Assembly (NCBI GenBank): GCA_028872955.1
Contig: JAGWNX010000002.1
Location: 1-64,000 of the forward strand
Origin: Acidobacteriota bacterium
GTDB taxonomy: Bacteria; Acidobacteriota; Terriglobia; Terriglobales; Acidobacteriaceae
Reading direction: 5' to 3'
Length of the DNA stretch: 64,000 bases
This document shows positions 26,158 through 35,225 of this stretch, piece by piece. Position 1 is the stretch's first letter. Each line of letters begins with the position of its first letter. The position numbers and the translations under genes are program-made. The notes beneath the pieces were generated by a model, which saw only the letters and a program-made list of their open reading frames with translations, did not search any database and had not been told where the DNA came from.

Positions 26158-28047
26158 TCAGTCCACCGGCTGCGGCACACTCGTTGCCGCGGCCGGGCTC
26201 TCAAAGTCACTCAGCGTATTCACGGGCAGGATCATGCGCAGCGAGTTCAGGATTGAAAGCAAGTCGATGACCTCCTGCGCGATCGCCCCCTGCATGGGAC
26301 TAATCAGGCCGAAGGCAGCCGCAGCCATGCCCACCAGGCTCAGCCCCATGCCGCCCACGGCGCTGGCCAGGGCGATCCTTCGCATCCTGTGCCCCAGGTG
26401 AATCAGCTCGTCCACGCTGGATAACGTGGACTGCAGAATCACCGCGCCTGCGGCCTCTGAGGTGATGTCGCTATTGACGCCCAGGGCGATGCCAGCGGTG
26501 GCTGCCATCATTGCGGGGGCGTCGTTGATGCCATCGCCCAGGTACATCGTCCGCTGCTGCTGCGTCTTGTCGCGGACAAACTTCACCTTCTGCTCCGGGC
26601 TCATCCCACCATAGGCCTCAGTGATTCCCATGCCCGCAGCGAACAGGGCCACCTCTGCGGGGCGATCGCCCGAGAGCAGAATGACCTGCTGCATGGCATG
26701 ATTGGTGCCCAGGTGACGAAGCAGAGGCTGACTCTCGCGACGTGGCTCATCGGCAAAGTGAAGCACGGCTGCCAGGGCATCATCGATCAGCAGGACACAC
26801 TCCAGCCCGGGCTCGATCGGGGGCAGCTGCTCCAGCAAGCCGGGTGCCAGCTTGCCCCGCCCCGTTACCATCACGCGATGCCCGTCGATCCTGCCCTGCA
26901 GGCCGGCACCGGGCGACTCCGCCACCTCCACCACCTCGGGTAAGTCAAGTTGCTCGCTGGCCGCTGCGGCAAGTACCGCGCCAGCCAGCGGATGCTTCGA
27001 GTAACGCTCCATGCTGGCAGCAAAGGCCAGCACACGGCTTCGCGAGTGTTCCCCAAACGTCTTGACGTACGTAAGGCTTGGTTTGCCATAGGTCAGTGTG
27101 CCGGTCTTGTCGACGATCAGCACATGACAGGAGTCGAGCTTCTCCAGAATGGAGGGGTCTTTGATAATGATGCCGAGCCGGGCCCCCACCGAGATGGCAC
27201 CGATGATGGCAACCGGAATCGAGATGAGCAGCGGGCACGGTGTGGCAATCACCAGCACGGCCAGGAAGCGCTCCGAGTGACCCGAGAGCAGCCAGCTGGC
27301 AAGCGCCACGGCGACTGCGAGTGGTGTGTAGTACGAGCCTAGCCGGTCGGCCAGCCGCTGCATCTTCGGACGATTCTCCTCCGAGGCGTGCAGTACCTCC
27401 ACAATCTTTGCGTAGCGCGAGTCACTGGCCCGCTGCGTGGCCTGGATGGTGAGTGCCGAGTCCCCGTTGATGGAGCCCGAAAGGACCCTGACGCCGGGGG
27501 CCTTCGCAATCTGGTACGGCTCGCCCGTCAGGTAGGACTCGTCCATCGAGCCCCGTCCGGCAGTCACGATGCCATCGACGGGACACACTTCGTGGGGATA
27601 GACCACCAGCTGATCCCCCACTTCAATCGCATCGATGGCTACGTCGGCATGGTCTGGCAATCGATGCGCAATCTGCGGCATGCGTCTGGCCAGCGCCGTC
27701 AGTACCGCAGAAGCTCTCCGGGTCGCGTAAGACTCCAGGGTCTGCCCGCCGGACAACATGAGCACCACGATGGCCGCGACCCAGTACTGGTGCAGCAGAA
27801 ATGCCGTGCCAATGGAGAGTAAGGCCAATAGATCGACGCTGAAGTTTCCCTGAATGACCTGCAGCGCCAAAGAGACAAGCAGCGGAAGTGTTGCGATGGC
27901 TATCGCCACACCGAGCACGTGATCAACCACAAACTGCGGTTGCTGCAGAAGGCGCGCGGCGAGCCCCGCCACCATGCCGGCTGTAATCACACCCGCCGCA
28001 GCCAGATGCGCTCCAGGAGATTCCAGCCACCGTGTCACGCGCTCCAT
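26158..28047 (-). CDS. P1B-type heavy-metal-translocating ATPase (TPC class)
   Basis: The 629-residue pump has the phosphorylation motif 'DKTGTLTYG' (Asp313), the 'SKHPLAGA' HP motif and the hinge 'GDGINDAPAM'. The transmembrane metal motif is 'ATPCPLL' (Thr-Pro-Cys, Cys271) instead of the CPC of copper or zinc pumps, and there is no N-terminal metal-binding domain. TPC pumps are a less-studied P1B group, in some cases tied to nickel or iron. ATG 28047 is preferred because AAGGAG lies 8 nt upstream; the in-frame extension to 28113 is unlikely. The metal is not decided by sequence. Confidence 0.9.
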   Translation of the reverse strand: MERVTRWLESPGAHLAAAGVITAGMVAGLAARLLQQPQFVVDHVLGVAIAIATLPLLVSLALQVIQGNFSVDLLALLSIGTAFLLHQYWVAAIVVLMLSGGQTLESYATRRASAVLTALARRMPQIAHRLPDHADVAIDAIEVGDQLVVYPHEVCPVDGIVTAGRGSMDESYLTGEPYQIAKAPGVRVLSGSINGDSALTIQATQRASDSRYAKIVEVLHASEENRPKMQRLADRLGSYYTPLAVAVALASWLLSGHSERFLAVLVIATPCPLLISIPVAIIGAISVGARLGIIIKDPSILEKLDSCHVLIVDKTGTLTYGKPSLTYVKTFGEHSRSRVLAFAASMERYSKHPLAGAVLAAAASEQLDLPEVVEVAESPGAGLQGRIDGHRVMVTGRGKLAPGLLEQLPPIEPGLECVLLIDDALAAVLHFADEPRRESQPLLRHLGTNHAMQQVILLSGDRPAEVALFAAGMGITEAYGGMSPEQKVKFVRDKTQQQRTMYLGDGINDAPAMMAATAGIALGVNSDITSEAAGAVILQSTLSSVDELIHLGHRMRRIALASAVGGMGLSLVGMAAAAFGLISPMQGAIAQEVIDLLSILNSLRMILPVNTLSDFESPAAATSVPQPVD

Positions 28048-28235
28048 GGACACCGCTCCTTGTGCCAGACCACCCAGACATCGCGTGAGTGGACTCGACC
28101 TGCGACGAATCATCCTGCAGCCAAGAGTACACGCATCCTACCTTGCGTGCGAGTGGCTCGCCGGCAACCGGGTTCCGGCCGGCATTCGTGGCATGATCGG
28201 CCCACATCCCGCACGGACGCATGCCACACGGCACG

Positions 28236-29144
28236 CTATAACGGAACCGAGACCCCACTCAGCACATCGTCCTCTCGTCGCCGCAGCAGAGTCCGCAGAA
28301 TGGGCGACTGAAAGTGGCGCTTGACGGTGATGGCGTAAAAGTCCTCAAACAGCTGCGGCACGACGCAGTACTCCACCAATGCCCCGCTTTTCAGCTCATC
28401 CTGCACCACGACGGTCGGCACCAGCGCAGTCGCACCCGTGTCGCGCGCCAGCAGACGCAGCATGGCCATGTCATCTACCTCGGCCAGGATGCGGTAGCTA
28501 ACCCGATGTTGCTCACAGAGCTGATCGAAGCCTGCGCGAATCTCACTCTCCATGCTCGGCAGCAGCAACGGATTGCTGCCCAGATCCACAGGGAAGATGA
28601 ATGCCCTGCGGCTGCGACGAGGCTTGCCCACCAGACTGACGGGCTGCCTTGCGATGCGGTGCGACTGCCAGGGGTGGGTAGCGTCCCGATGAACCCGGCG
28701 ATTCGACAAAACAAGGTCGATGCCATGGACACTGAGCCGCGTCAGCAAGTCAGACAACGCACCCGATTGCAACACGATTTCAATGTCGTCCATCTGCAGC
28801 AGGGGACGAACAAAGTTCTCCTGGAAGTTTCGCGAGAGCGTGGCGACCGCGCCGATTCTGACCGTCTGACGCTTCCGGAACTCGCCGCCTTTCATCAGAG
28901 CAGCCAACTCGTTGCCCGCAGCGAAGATGGTCTCGGCATACGTAAGGGCCAGCCGCCCAGCTTCGGTCAGTTGCAGGCTCCTGCCGGTTCGCTCAAAGAG
29001 TGCCTGCCCCAGGTCGTCCTCCAGCGATCGAATCTGTGCGGACAGGGCAGACTGCGAGACATGCAGGTGGGCTGCAGTTCGCGTCAGATTGCCGTCCTTG
29101 GCTACTGCCCAGAAGTAATGCAAATGGTGATAGTTGAGCCGCAT
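28236..29144 (-). CDS. LysR-family regulator (NhaR-like), divergent from dabBA
   Basis: The 302-residue protein has an N-terminal LysR helix-turn-helix ('LNYHHLHYFWAVAKDGNLTRTAAHLHVSQSAL' region) and a C-terminal periplasmic-binding-like effector domain ('VRIGAVATLSRNFQENF'). The opening resembles NhaR. LysR genes are often divergent from, and regulate, the neighbouring operon; dab operons in chemoautotrophs also carry a LysR gene. Here 102 bp separate it from dabB, and an imperfect GAAT-N4-ATTC palindrome lies in the gap at 29196-29207. Confidence 0.88.
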   Translation of the reverse strand: MRLNYHHLHYFWAVAKDGNLTRTAAHLHVSQSALSAQIRSLEDDLGQALFERTGRSLQLTEAGRLALTYAETIFAAGNELAALMKGGEFRKRQTVRIGAVATLSRNFQENFVRPLLQMDDIEIVLQSGALSDLLTRLSVHGIDLVLSNRRVHRDATHPWQSHRIARQPVSLVGKPRRSRRAFIFPVDLGSNPLLLPSMESEIRAGFDQLCEQHRVSYRILAEVDDMAMLRLLARDTGATALVPTVVVQDELKSGALVEYCVVPQLFEDFYAITVKRHFQSPILRTLLRRREDDVLSGVSVPL

Positions 29145-29193
29145 GCCACACCTTCTGTTTTTACGAACGCTTCCATCTTATATATGCATTTTA

Positions 29194-29209
29194 CTGAATA
29201 GACATTCTG
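29194..29209. promoter_or_regulatory. candidate LysR operator between lysR and dabB
   Basis: CTGAATAGACATTCTG contains a GAAT-N4-ATTC inverted repeat, located about 40 bp upstream of dabB and 50 bp upstream of the LysR gene. The site lies in the only AT-rich stretch of the spacer, which is where a LysR protein would bind. The exact T-N11-A consensus is not clear, so this is tentative. Confidence 0.3.
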
Positions 29210-29246
29210 CGTCAAAGTTGAACGTGAGAAAGGATTTGCTCCGCCC

Positions 29247-30902
29247 ATGACTCAGCCGCAGCACCTCTCCCTGGCGCCCAGTGCCGCTGTCCTAGTTACC
29301 GCGCCGCTTCTCTATGCTCTCGGTGGCGTCTTTGGCCAGCTGGCGCGGCTGCATCGGCTCAGCGTAGCACGTGCCTGGACGATCGTCCGCGCGGTCAGCC
29401 TGGCATCAATCCTGCTTGCACTCGCCCTCTGTGCAGATGCCCTCTTCAGCTGGCGCACGCTTCGGGCAGGCGCGCAGGTCAGTACGATCGCGCACCTCGG
29501 CATCGTCACGTTGAGCTTCCGCATGGATCTGCTTACCGTGCTCATGCTCACGCTGGTGACATTCCTAGGCTGGGTCATCACCAACTACTCGCGCTCGTAC
29601 ATGAGTGGCGACCCCGCTGAGCAGCGCTACCTTCCCTACCTGATGGGCACGCTCGCTGCCGTCAGCCTGTTGCTGGTCACCAATAACCTACTGCTCTTTC
29701 TGGCGGCGTGGGTGCTTACCAGTCTCTCGCTTCACGGTCTGCTCACGCTCTATCAGCACCGCCAGGCTGCGCTGATCGCTGCACATAAGAAGTTCCTCGC
29801 CAGCCGCATGGGCGACCTCACCCTGCTCTGCGCGGTTCTGCTGCTAGGCACCGGGGCGCACAGCTTTGAGATGGATAAGATTCTTGAAAACGTGACCAGG
29901 CTTCACCCAGTTCCTACAGCCATGCATCTGGCTGCTGTGCTGCTGGCTATCAGCGCTGCGGTCAAATGTGCTCAGCTCCCGTTGCACGGCTGGCTGATCC
30001 AGGTGATGGAGGCGCCCACGCCGATCTCTGCGCTGTTGCACGCTGGCGTCGTCAACCTCGGCGGCTTCATGCTGATTCGCCTGGCCGGAGTGTTGAACAC
30101 CACACCCGCAGCGCAGACCCTGCTGGTCATCCTTGGCAGCCTCACCGCGACTCTAAGTGCCTTGGTCATGACGACACGGATCAGCATCAAGGTACAGCTT
30201 GCCTGGTCCACCTGTGCGCAGATGGGCTTCATGCTGATGGAGTGCGGTCTTGGGCTGTACCATCTTGCCCTCCTCCACCTGCTGGCCCACTCCCTGTACA
30301 AAGCGCATGCGTTCCTCTCCTCAGGCGGCACGGTTGCCCTGGCGAGACTGAAGCAGATGCAGCCTCCCACACCTGCGACCTCTGCAAGCGCATGGATGGT
30401 CGGCACTCTTCTGGGAGTCTTCGCAGCTCTGTTCGGAGCCTGGCTCTGGCACACGCATCTGCAGTTCGATGCCTCCGCATACACCTGCATCCTGATTGTT
30501 GGGCTCGCGATCGCCGGAGCTCTTGCAAACGCCCTCGCCACCCGCACCCTGGCAGCCACATTGCCGTTAGCGGCAGGTCTGCTTGCCATCAGTGCGCTCT
30601 ACTTTGGGCTGGAGCAGTTCTTTGCCGCTGTGGTTCCGCAGACGGTAACGCAGTCGCAGTGGCATCGCGCTGCGTTCGTTGCCTTCTGCTTCGCACTCCT
30701 CGCCCTCATGCAGGCGCTGGTTCGCATCCATCCGCTGGGTGCAGTCGCCACGGCACTCTACCCGTGGTTCTATGCGGGGCTTTATATGGATGAGCTGTTC
30801 ACCCGCACCACCTTTCGTGTGTGGCCGGCCAGGCCCGCCCGTGACGCGGCACTAAGACGCGATGCCATGCAACCGTACCAGCAGAGAGGAGCTGCACAGT
30901 GA
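29247..30902 (+). CDS. dabB: DabB-like proton-conducting subunit of DAB inorganic-carbon transporter
   Basis: The 551-residue protein has about 13-14 membrane helices and the proton-channel core of the NuoL/MrpA family ('SAAVKCAQLPLHGWLIQVM' with key Lys, 'APTPISALLHAGVVNLGG'). In DAB complexes DabB couples cation flow to DabA-driven conversion of CO2 to bicarbonate in the cytoplasm. The pairing with a DUF2309 protein directly downstream separates it from NADH dehydrogenase or Mrp subunits. GAGAAAGGA precedes the ATG at a long spacing. Its stop overlaps the dabA GTG by 4 bp. Confidence 0.88.
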   Translation: MTQPQHLSLAPSAAVLVTAPLLYALGGVFGQLARLHRLSVARAWTIVRAVSLASILLALALCADALFSWRTLRAGAQVSTIAHLGIVTLSFRMDLLTVLMLTLVTFLGWVITNYSRSYMSGDPAEQRYLPYLMGTLAAVSLLLVTNNLLLFLAAWVLTSLSLHGLLTLYQHRQAALIAAHKKFLASRMGDLTLLCAVLLLGTGAHSFEMDKILENVTRLHPVPTAMHLAAVLLAISAAVKCAQLPLHGWLIQVMEAPTPISALLHAGVVNLGGFMLIRLAGVLNTTPAAQTLLVILGSLTATLSALVMTTRISIKVQLAWSTCAQMGFMLMECGLGLYHLALLHLLAHSLYKAHAFLSSGGTVALARLKQMQPPTPATSASAWMVGTLLGVFAALFGAWLWHTHLQFDASAYTCILIVGLAIAGALANALATRTLAATLPLAAGLLAISALYFGLEQFFAAVVPQTVTQSQWHRAAFVAFCFALLALMQALVRIHPLGAVATALYPWFYAGLYMDELFTRTTFRVWPARPARDAALRRDAMQPYQQRGAAQ

Positions 30903-33478
30903 ATACGCTGGAATGCACCGCAGAGACAACTCTTGAATCCGCCGCCGCTCAGCATGCCATCCAGGTTGCCTGCGCGCGCATTGCACCCACATGGCCGCTT
31001 GACCAGCTGATTGCGGTCAACCCCTACTGGGGCTACATCGGTCAACCGATGGAAGCTTCGGCTCGTCAGATCGAAGGCCTCTCCGGCTCGCGCATGCTGA
31101 TGCCGCGCGCCTTCTATCGTGAGCGGTGGAGAGCCGGGGAGATAGGCGCGCCTGAGCTGCAGCAGGCACTCGAACACTCCGGGCTGCAGCTTTCCATGAC
31201 GCAGTTGCTGGCCGCGATGGACGACGAACCTACGCCCGCAGTGCGCGTGCCACTCGCTACCACCGTCGCGGATGCTCATCGCGACCTGCTGCATGGCATG
31301 TCGAACAGTGACTTTGTTGTGCATAACATTAGCCAGCATTGTGCCTCCTACTTCGACCAGATTCAGTCCTCCTGGGAGACGCAGCACAAGAGCAACCTGT
31401 ACCAGAGCTGGCTGCACCACGCCCGCACCGATCGAAGCCCACGCCTGCTGATGGGCATCTCTGGTGTGCGCCGCAACGTGGCAACGCTCCCTGACCAACC
31501 TCACCAGCTGATCCTTCAGCTGCTGGAGAAGCTGCAGATTCCGAAATCGGAGTGGGACATCTACCTGACCGCTTTGCTGATGAACATCAACGGCTGGGCC
31601 TCATGGTGTGCGCAGCAAAGCTGGCAGGCTCGTCTCAACGGTCAGCAGGACGACCACATGGTGCAGTTGCTGGCGATCCGGCTGGCGTGGGACTCGTTTG
31701 TCCTGGCCGATCTGCCCAGCGAGGTGGCGCAGACAGCATGGCAAGGGGCGTGGCAGCAGTGGCTGGCCAGCAAGCCCACCGCGCAGCACTCGATTACTGT
31801 GGACTGGGTGCTGCAGCAGGCGCTGGAGATGACCTATCAGCATGGACTATGCCGCGCGCTGCAGGGTGCCCTACCCGCCGCGACAACACCCCCGGCACAG
31901 GCTCCGGCCGTGCAGGCGGTCTTCTGCATCGACGTCCGCTCAGAGGTCTACCGTCGTGCGCTGGAGTCCTGCTCGCCCTCAGTCCAGACGCTCGGCTTCG
32001 CAGGCTTCTTCGGGCTTCCCATCCGCTACGCGCCGCTCGGCGCGCATGCAGCTCGGCCGCAGCTTCCGGGTCTGCTGGCACCCCGGCTCAGTGTCTCGGA
32101 CACGACCGGCTCCATGGATCAGGACCTCAGAGTGCAGCGCGCGCGGCAGCGTAGCCTGCGGCTGTCTTCGCTGTGGAAGGAGTTTCGTGCCTCCTCCACC
32201 TCCACGTTCACCTTTGTTGAGTCATGTGGGCTCTTCTACGCGGCACAACTGCTGCAGCAGACCCTGGGCAGGCCGACGAATGCGCACAACGATGAGCACC
32301 CAGCGCTGCGGCCACAACTCACCAGCACATGCAACAGCTCTGACTCCACACAGGACGCGCTGCATGATCTGCTGGCCGGCATCCTGACCAACATGAGCCT
32401 GACCACGGGCTTTGCACGTCTGTTGTTGCTGGTCGGCCATGGCAGTCAGACCGAGAACAATCCGCATGCTGCAGGTCTGGATTGCGGTGCCTGCGGCGGA
32501 CAAACCGGAGAGGTGAACGCGCGTGTGCTGGCAGGCCTGCTCAACCAGAGCACGGTGCGGGTGGCACTCCGCAGCCGCGGCATCGACCTGCCTGACACCA
32601 CCTGCGTTGTGGCCGGGCTGCACAACACCACTACCGACGAGGTCCGGCTGTTTGACACAGAGCTGGTGCCCGCCAGCCACACCGCAGAGCTTGCACAGCT
32701 GCGGCAATGGCTGCAGGATGCCGGTCACACGGCACGGCTGGAACGCGCCGAGGCACTCCGCATCCCGCAGAGCAAGGCCTCAACGCCTGCATCCCTGCTC
32801 CAACAATTCCGCACTCGCAGCCAGGACTGGTCGCAGGTGCGTCCCGAGTGGGGGCTGGCCAACAATGCGGCTTTCCTGATCGCTCCCCGCTCGCGCAGCC
32901 GGAGCAGATCCCTGCAGGGTCGCGTCTTTCTCCACGAGTACCGGTGCGACTTGGACCCCCATGGCACCGTGCTGGAGTCCATCATGACCGCACCCATGCT
33001 TGTCACCAACTGGATCAACATGCAGTACTACGCGTCCACGGTCGACAACCGTCTGTACGGCAGCGGCAACAAGGTGCTCCATAATGTCGTTGGCGGCCGG
33101 ATTGGCGTCTTCGAAGGCAACGGCGGCGATCTGCGCATCGGACTCCCGCTGCAATCCCTGCACGACGGAGCAACACTACGGCACACACCGCTGCGGCTGA
33201 GCGTGCTGATCGAGGCACCGCAGGCCTCCATGGACGCAGTCCTGGGCAAACACGAGGTCGTCCGACACCTGGTCCATCATGGCTGGCTCCATCTCTTCCG
33301 TATCTGCCCGAATACAGGAGCCATCACCCAGCACGTCCGGGGCTCCTGGACCCCGGTCGCAGATGCGACTCTGCCTGCATCGGGCGGTGGCCCGCAGACG
33401 GATGGGCGACCCAAGCCTAAGTTGTTGAAAGGAATGGTGGGCACAGCAGGATTCGAACCTACGACTTCCACCGTGTGA
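30899..33478 (+). CDS. dabA: DabA (DUF2309), carbonic-anhydrase-like subunit of DAB transporter
   Basis: The 859-residue soluble or peripheral subunit has the DabA zinc-site residues: Cys343 and Asp345 in 'VFCIDVRSE', His514 in 'LVGHGSQTENNP' and Cys529 in 'DCGACGGQTGEVNA'. The residues and spacing agree with the catalytic set known for Halothiobacillus DabA (C351, D353, H524, C539). It therefore likely hydrates CO2 in one direction, driven by DabB. The GTG start (AGAGGAG upstream) overlaps dabB. The frame runs into an antisense tRNA-Val gene and stops there, so the last 14 residues (ending 'GFEPTTSTV') are tRNA-derived. Confidence 0.9.
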   Translation: MNTLECTAETTLESAAAQHAIQVACARIAPTWPLDQLIAVNPYWGYIGQPMEASARQIEGLSGSRMLMPRAFYRERWRAGEIGAPELQQALEHSGLQLSMTQLLAAMDDEPTPAVRVPLATTVADAHRDLLHGMSNSDFVVHNISQHCASYFDQIQSSWETQHKSNLYQSWLHHARTDRSPRLLMGISGVRRNVATLPDQPHQLILQLLEKLQIPKSEWDIYLTALLMNINGWASWCAQQSWQARLNGQQDDHMVQLLAIRLAWDSFVLADLPSEVAQTAWQGAWQQWLASKPTAQHSITVDWVLQQALEMTYQHGLCRALQGALPAATTPPAQAPAVQAVFCIDVRSEVYRRALESCSPSVQTLGFAGFFGLPIRYAPLGAHAARPQLPGLLAPRLSVSDTTGSMDQDLRVQRARQRSLRLSSLWKEFRASSTSTFTFVESCGLFYAAQLLQQTLGRPTNAHNDEHPALRPQLTSTCNSSDSTQDALHDLLAGILTNMSLTTGFARLLLLVGHGSQTENNPHAAGLDCGACGGQTGEVNARVLAGLLNQSTVRVALRSRGIDLPDTTCVVAGLHNTTTDEVRLFDTELVPASHTAELAQLRQWLQDAGHTARLERAEALRIPQSKASTPASLLQQFRTRSQDWSQVRPEWGLANNAAFLIAPRSRSRSRSLQGRVFLHEYRCDLDPHGTVLESIMTAPMLVTNWINMQYYASTVDNRLYGSGNKVLHNVVGGRIGVFEGNGGDLRIGLPLQSLHDGATLRHTPLRLSVLIEAPQASMDAVLGKHEVVRHLVHHGWLHLFRICPNTGAITQHVRGSWTPVADATLPASGGGPQTDGRPKPKLLKGMVGTAGFEPTTSTV

Positions 33479-33509
33479 AGGTGGCACTCTACCGCTGAGT
33501 TATGCGCCC
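33435..33509 (-). tRNA. tRNA-Val (anticodon CAC)
   Basis: Read on the minus strand, GGGCGCA pairs with TGTGCCC as the acceptor stem, followed by A and an encoded CCA (33435-33437). The D arm has ACTC/GAGT. The anticodon stem CCACC/GGTGG holds the loop TTCACAC, which gives anticodon CAC. The T arm has GTAGG, TTCGAAT and CCTGC. All four arms fold, giving a 75-nt gene. Its 3' half overlaps the end of dabA on the other strand. Confidence 0.95.
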
Positions 33510-33556
33510 GATTGGGGTGGCGGCTCCAGCCGCAGGTGCGGCGAACCAACCTCTTA

Positions 33557-33585
33557 ACCATACCACTCCCCGGAGTCTATGCCAA
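33557..33585 (-). promoter_or_regulatory. sigma-70-type promoter of tRNA-Val
   Basis: On the minus strand TTGGCA (33580-33585) and TATGGT (33557-33562) are separated by exactly 17 nt. The predicted transcript would start about 40 nt before the mature tRNA 5' end, a normal leader length for processing by RNase P. Confidence 0.6.
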
Positions 33586-33663
33586 CCGCGTGATGTACCG
33601 CGGCAGGTCCCACCCCTGCCTGAGGGCCACGTTCACTACTCCCGAACCACGCTTCCTGGCGCT

Positions 33664-33669
33664 TACAAT
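33664..33669 (+). promoter_or_regulatory. -10 box giving a probable leaderless sigma-factor transcript
   Basis: TACAAT lies exactly 8 nt before the ATG of the ECF sigma gene. No Shine-Dalgarno fits in between, so transcription should begin at or next to the start codon. No convincing -35 is visible. Confidence 0.4.
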
Positions 33670-33677
33670 GCAAAGCA

Positions 33678-34466
33678 ATGCACTCTTCCTCGCCAGTTCC
33701 TCGGCCCGATGGCATGGCTGACGCCAGTGATCTGGCCGCGCTGCAAAAAAATCCCGACGAGTTGGGTGATTCTGCGCAACCTGACGACGAGTGCCGGGTT
33801 ATGGACGGTATGGCTACGCTGGCAGTCAACCCGATGCTGCTCGAAGAGCTGAAGGCGATCGAAGCCCGGCCACCGGCCACGGCGGGCGAAATGGCCCAGA
33901 TGGACGACGCCGCCGTGATGCTGCAGCTGCGCGCCGGCAATATGGCGGCCTTCGATCTGCTGGTACAGAAGTACCGTAAGCCCATGGTTCACTTCATGTT
34001 TCGCATGGTGCACAACCAGGCGGTGGCAGAGGAGCTGGCCCAGGAGGTCTTCCTCCGCGTCTACCGGTCACGCGAGACCTATCGGGCGGAGGCACGCTTC
34101 AGCACCTGGCTCTACAGGATTGCAACCAACCTGGGCGTGAACTACGCCCGCGACCATAAGCAGGAGCGCACCGCCTCCACGGTTTACCTGGATGAGCCCG
34201 ACACGGAAACTGGCACCACGCCAGATGTGGCCGATGGCACCCCGACCGTGGAAGCTCGGATGCTCCGCAACGAGCGACTCAATGCCATCCGTCAGCACGT
34301 GATGGCCTTGCCTGAGCGTCAGCGCATGGCGGTGCTGATGCATAAGTATGAGGAGATGGACTACCGGCAGATTGGCGACGTGCTCAAACTGAGCGAGTCT
34401 GCCACCAAGAGTCTGCTCTTTCGCGCCTATCAGACCCTGCGCGAAAGACTGAAGGAGTTCGTCTAA
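33678..34466 (+). CDS. ECF-type RNA polymerase sigma factor (RpoE-like)
   Basis: The 262-residue protein has an approximately 75-residue acidic N-terminal extension. Sigma region 2 follows ('AFDLLVQKYRKPMVHFMFRM', 'AEELAQEVFLRVYRSRETY', 'FSTWLYRIATNLGVNYAR'), and then region 4 ('LPERQRMAVLMHKYEEMDYRQIGDVL', 'SESATKSLLFRAYQTLRERL'). It would direct polymerase to envelope or stress promoters. A zinc-finger anti-sigma gene lies about 130 bp downstream and likely controls it. ATG 33678 is used; ATG 33714 would remove 12 residues. Confidence 0.92.
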   Translation: MHSSSPVPRPDGMADASDLAALQKNPDELGDSAQPDDECRVMDGMATLAVNPMLLEELKAIEARPPATAGEMAQMDDAAVMLQLRAGNMAAFDLLVQKYRKPMVHFMFRMVHNQAVAEELAQEVFLRVYRSRETYRAEARFSTWLYRIATNLGVNYARDHKQERTASTVYLDEPDTETGTTPDVADGTPTVEARMLRNERLNAIRQHVMALPERQRMAVLMHKYEEMDYRQIGDVLKLSESATKSLLFRAYQTLRERLKEFV

Positions 34467-34593
34467 TGGGTCAGGGGGTTTCATGTACTACCGCCTGCTG
34501 CAGAGGCAACCAACAACCGGCAGCAGGCAGGTTGAGAGAGCCAGACGTGCAACCGGACAAAGACACGTCAGCCGACTCAGGAAAGGTACCGCG

Positions 34594-35112
34594 ATGAACT
34601 GCAAAGCTTGCCACAACTCTCTGCCTGATCTGCTGCTCGACCCGACGAGCACAGCGGCTGCTGCCGCGCGCCAGCACCTGGCAACCTGCGAGCCCTGCAC
34701 ACAGGAGTACGCTGCGCTGCGCTCCACGTTTGATCTGATCGGCGAGTTCGCCGCTCCGGAGCCGTCGGCTTACTTTGACCAGAAGCTTGCGGTGCGCCTG
34801 CGCGAGGAGCAGCAAGCGGCCCCGGCTGGCTGGTTGGAGCGGCTGCGCTCCCGCCTGCTCTTCAACACCGGGCGCCAGTTCCGCCCGGCGCTGGCAGGTG
34901 CCTTTGCCTTCCTGCTGGTGGTGGGTGGCACCACCGCGCTGGACCTGGCTCATATGCCAGCGCATCCTCAGGTTCAGCCATCGGCGGCAGTCAATGATCT
35001 GCAGATTCTCGACAAGAACGACCAGGCGTTGCAGACGATGGACCAGTTGCTGGATGATTCCGGCTCGGATGGCGGTTCCGCTGCCTCTCCGGCTCAGAGT
35101 TCCACCTTGTAG
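34594..35112 (+). CDS. zinc-finger anti-sigma factor
   Basis: The 172-residue protein begins with the zf-HC2 signature: Cys in 'MNCKACHNSLPDLLL' and the H-x3-C-x2-C of 'ARQHLATCEPC'. A single membrane helix follows at about 92-108 ('RPALAGAFAFLLVVGGTTAL'), then a short external tail rich in Ser, Asp and Gln. Such ZAS proteins hold an ECF sigma at the membrane until a signal releases it. Start 34594 is chosen because AGGAAAGG precedes the ATG and the Cys motif starts there; an earlier frame from 34483 lacks family similarity. Confidence 0.85.
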   Translation: MNCKACHNSLPDLLLDPTSTAAAAARQHLATCEPCTQEYAALRSTFDLIGEFAAPEPSAYFDQKLAVRLREEQQAAPAGWLERLRSRLLFNTGRQFRPALAGAFAFLLVVGGTTALDLAHMPAHPQVQPSAAVNDLQILDKNDQALQTMDQLLDDSGSDGGSAASPAQSSTL

Positions 35113-35225
35113 TCTGATGGATGTTGCAGATTTTTATCGTGGTCCGGCCAAGTTTGCGGGTAATCTCTTAAGCAATTGAGGTGTGACCACTCAGCAGGAT
35201 CTTTTCCGTACCTGGCAAGAAGCGT

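Noticed and set aside
29247-30902. DabB as an NADH dehydrogenase or Mrp antiporter subunit
   Set aside because: No other complex I or Mrp gene is adjacent, and the partner is DUF2309 with the intact zinc site.
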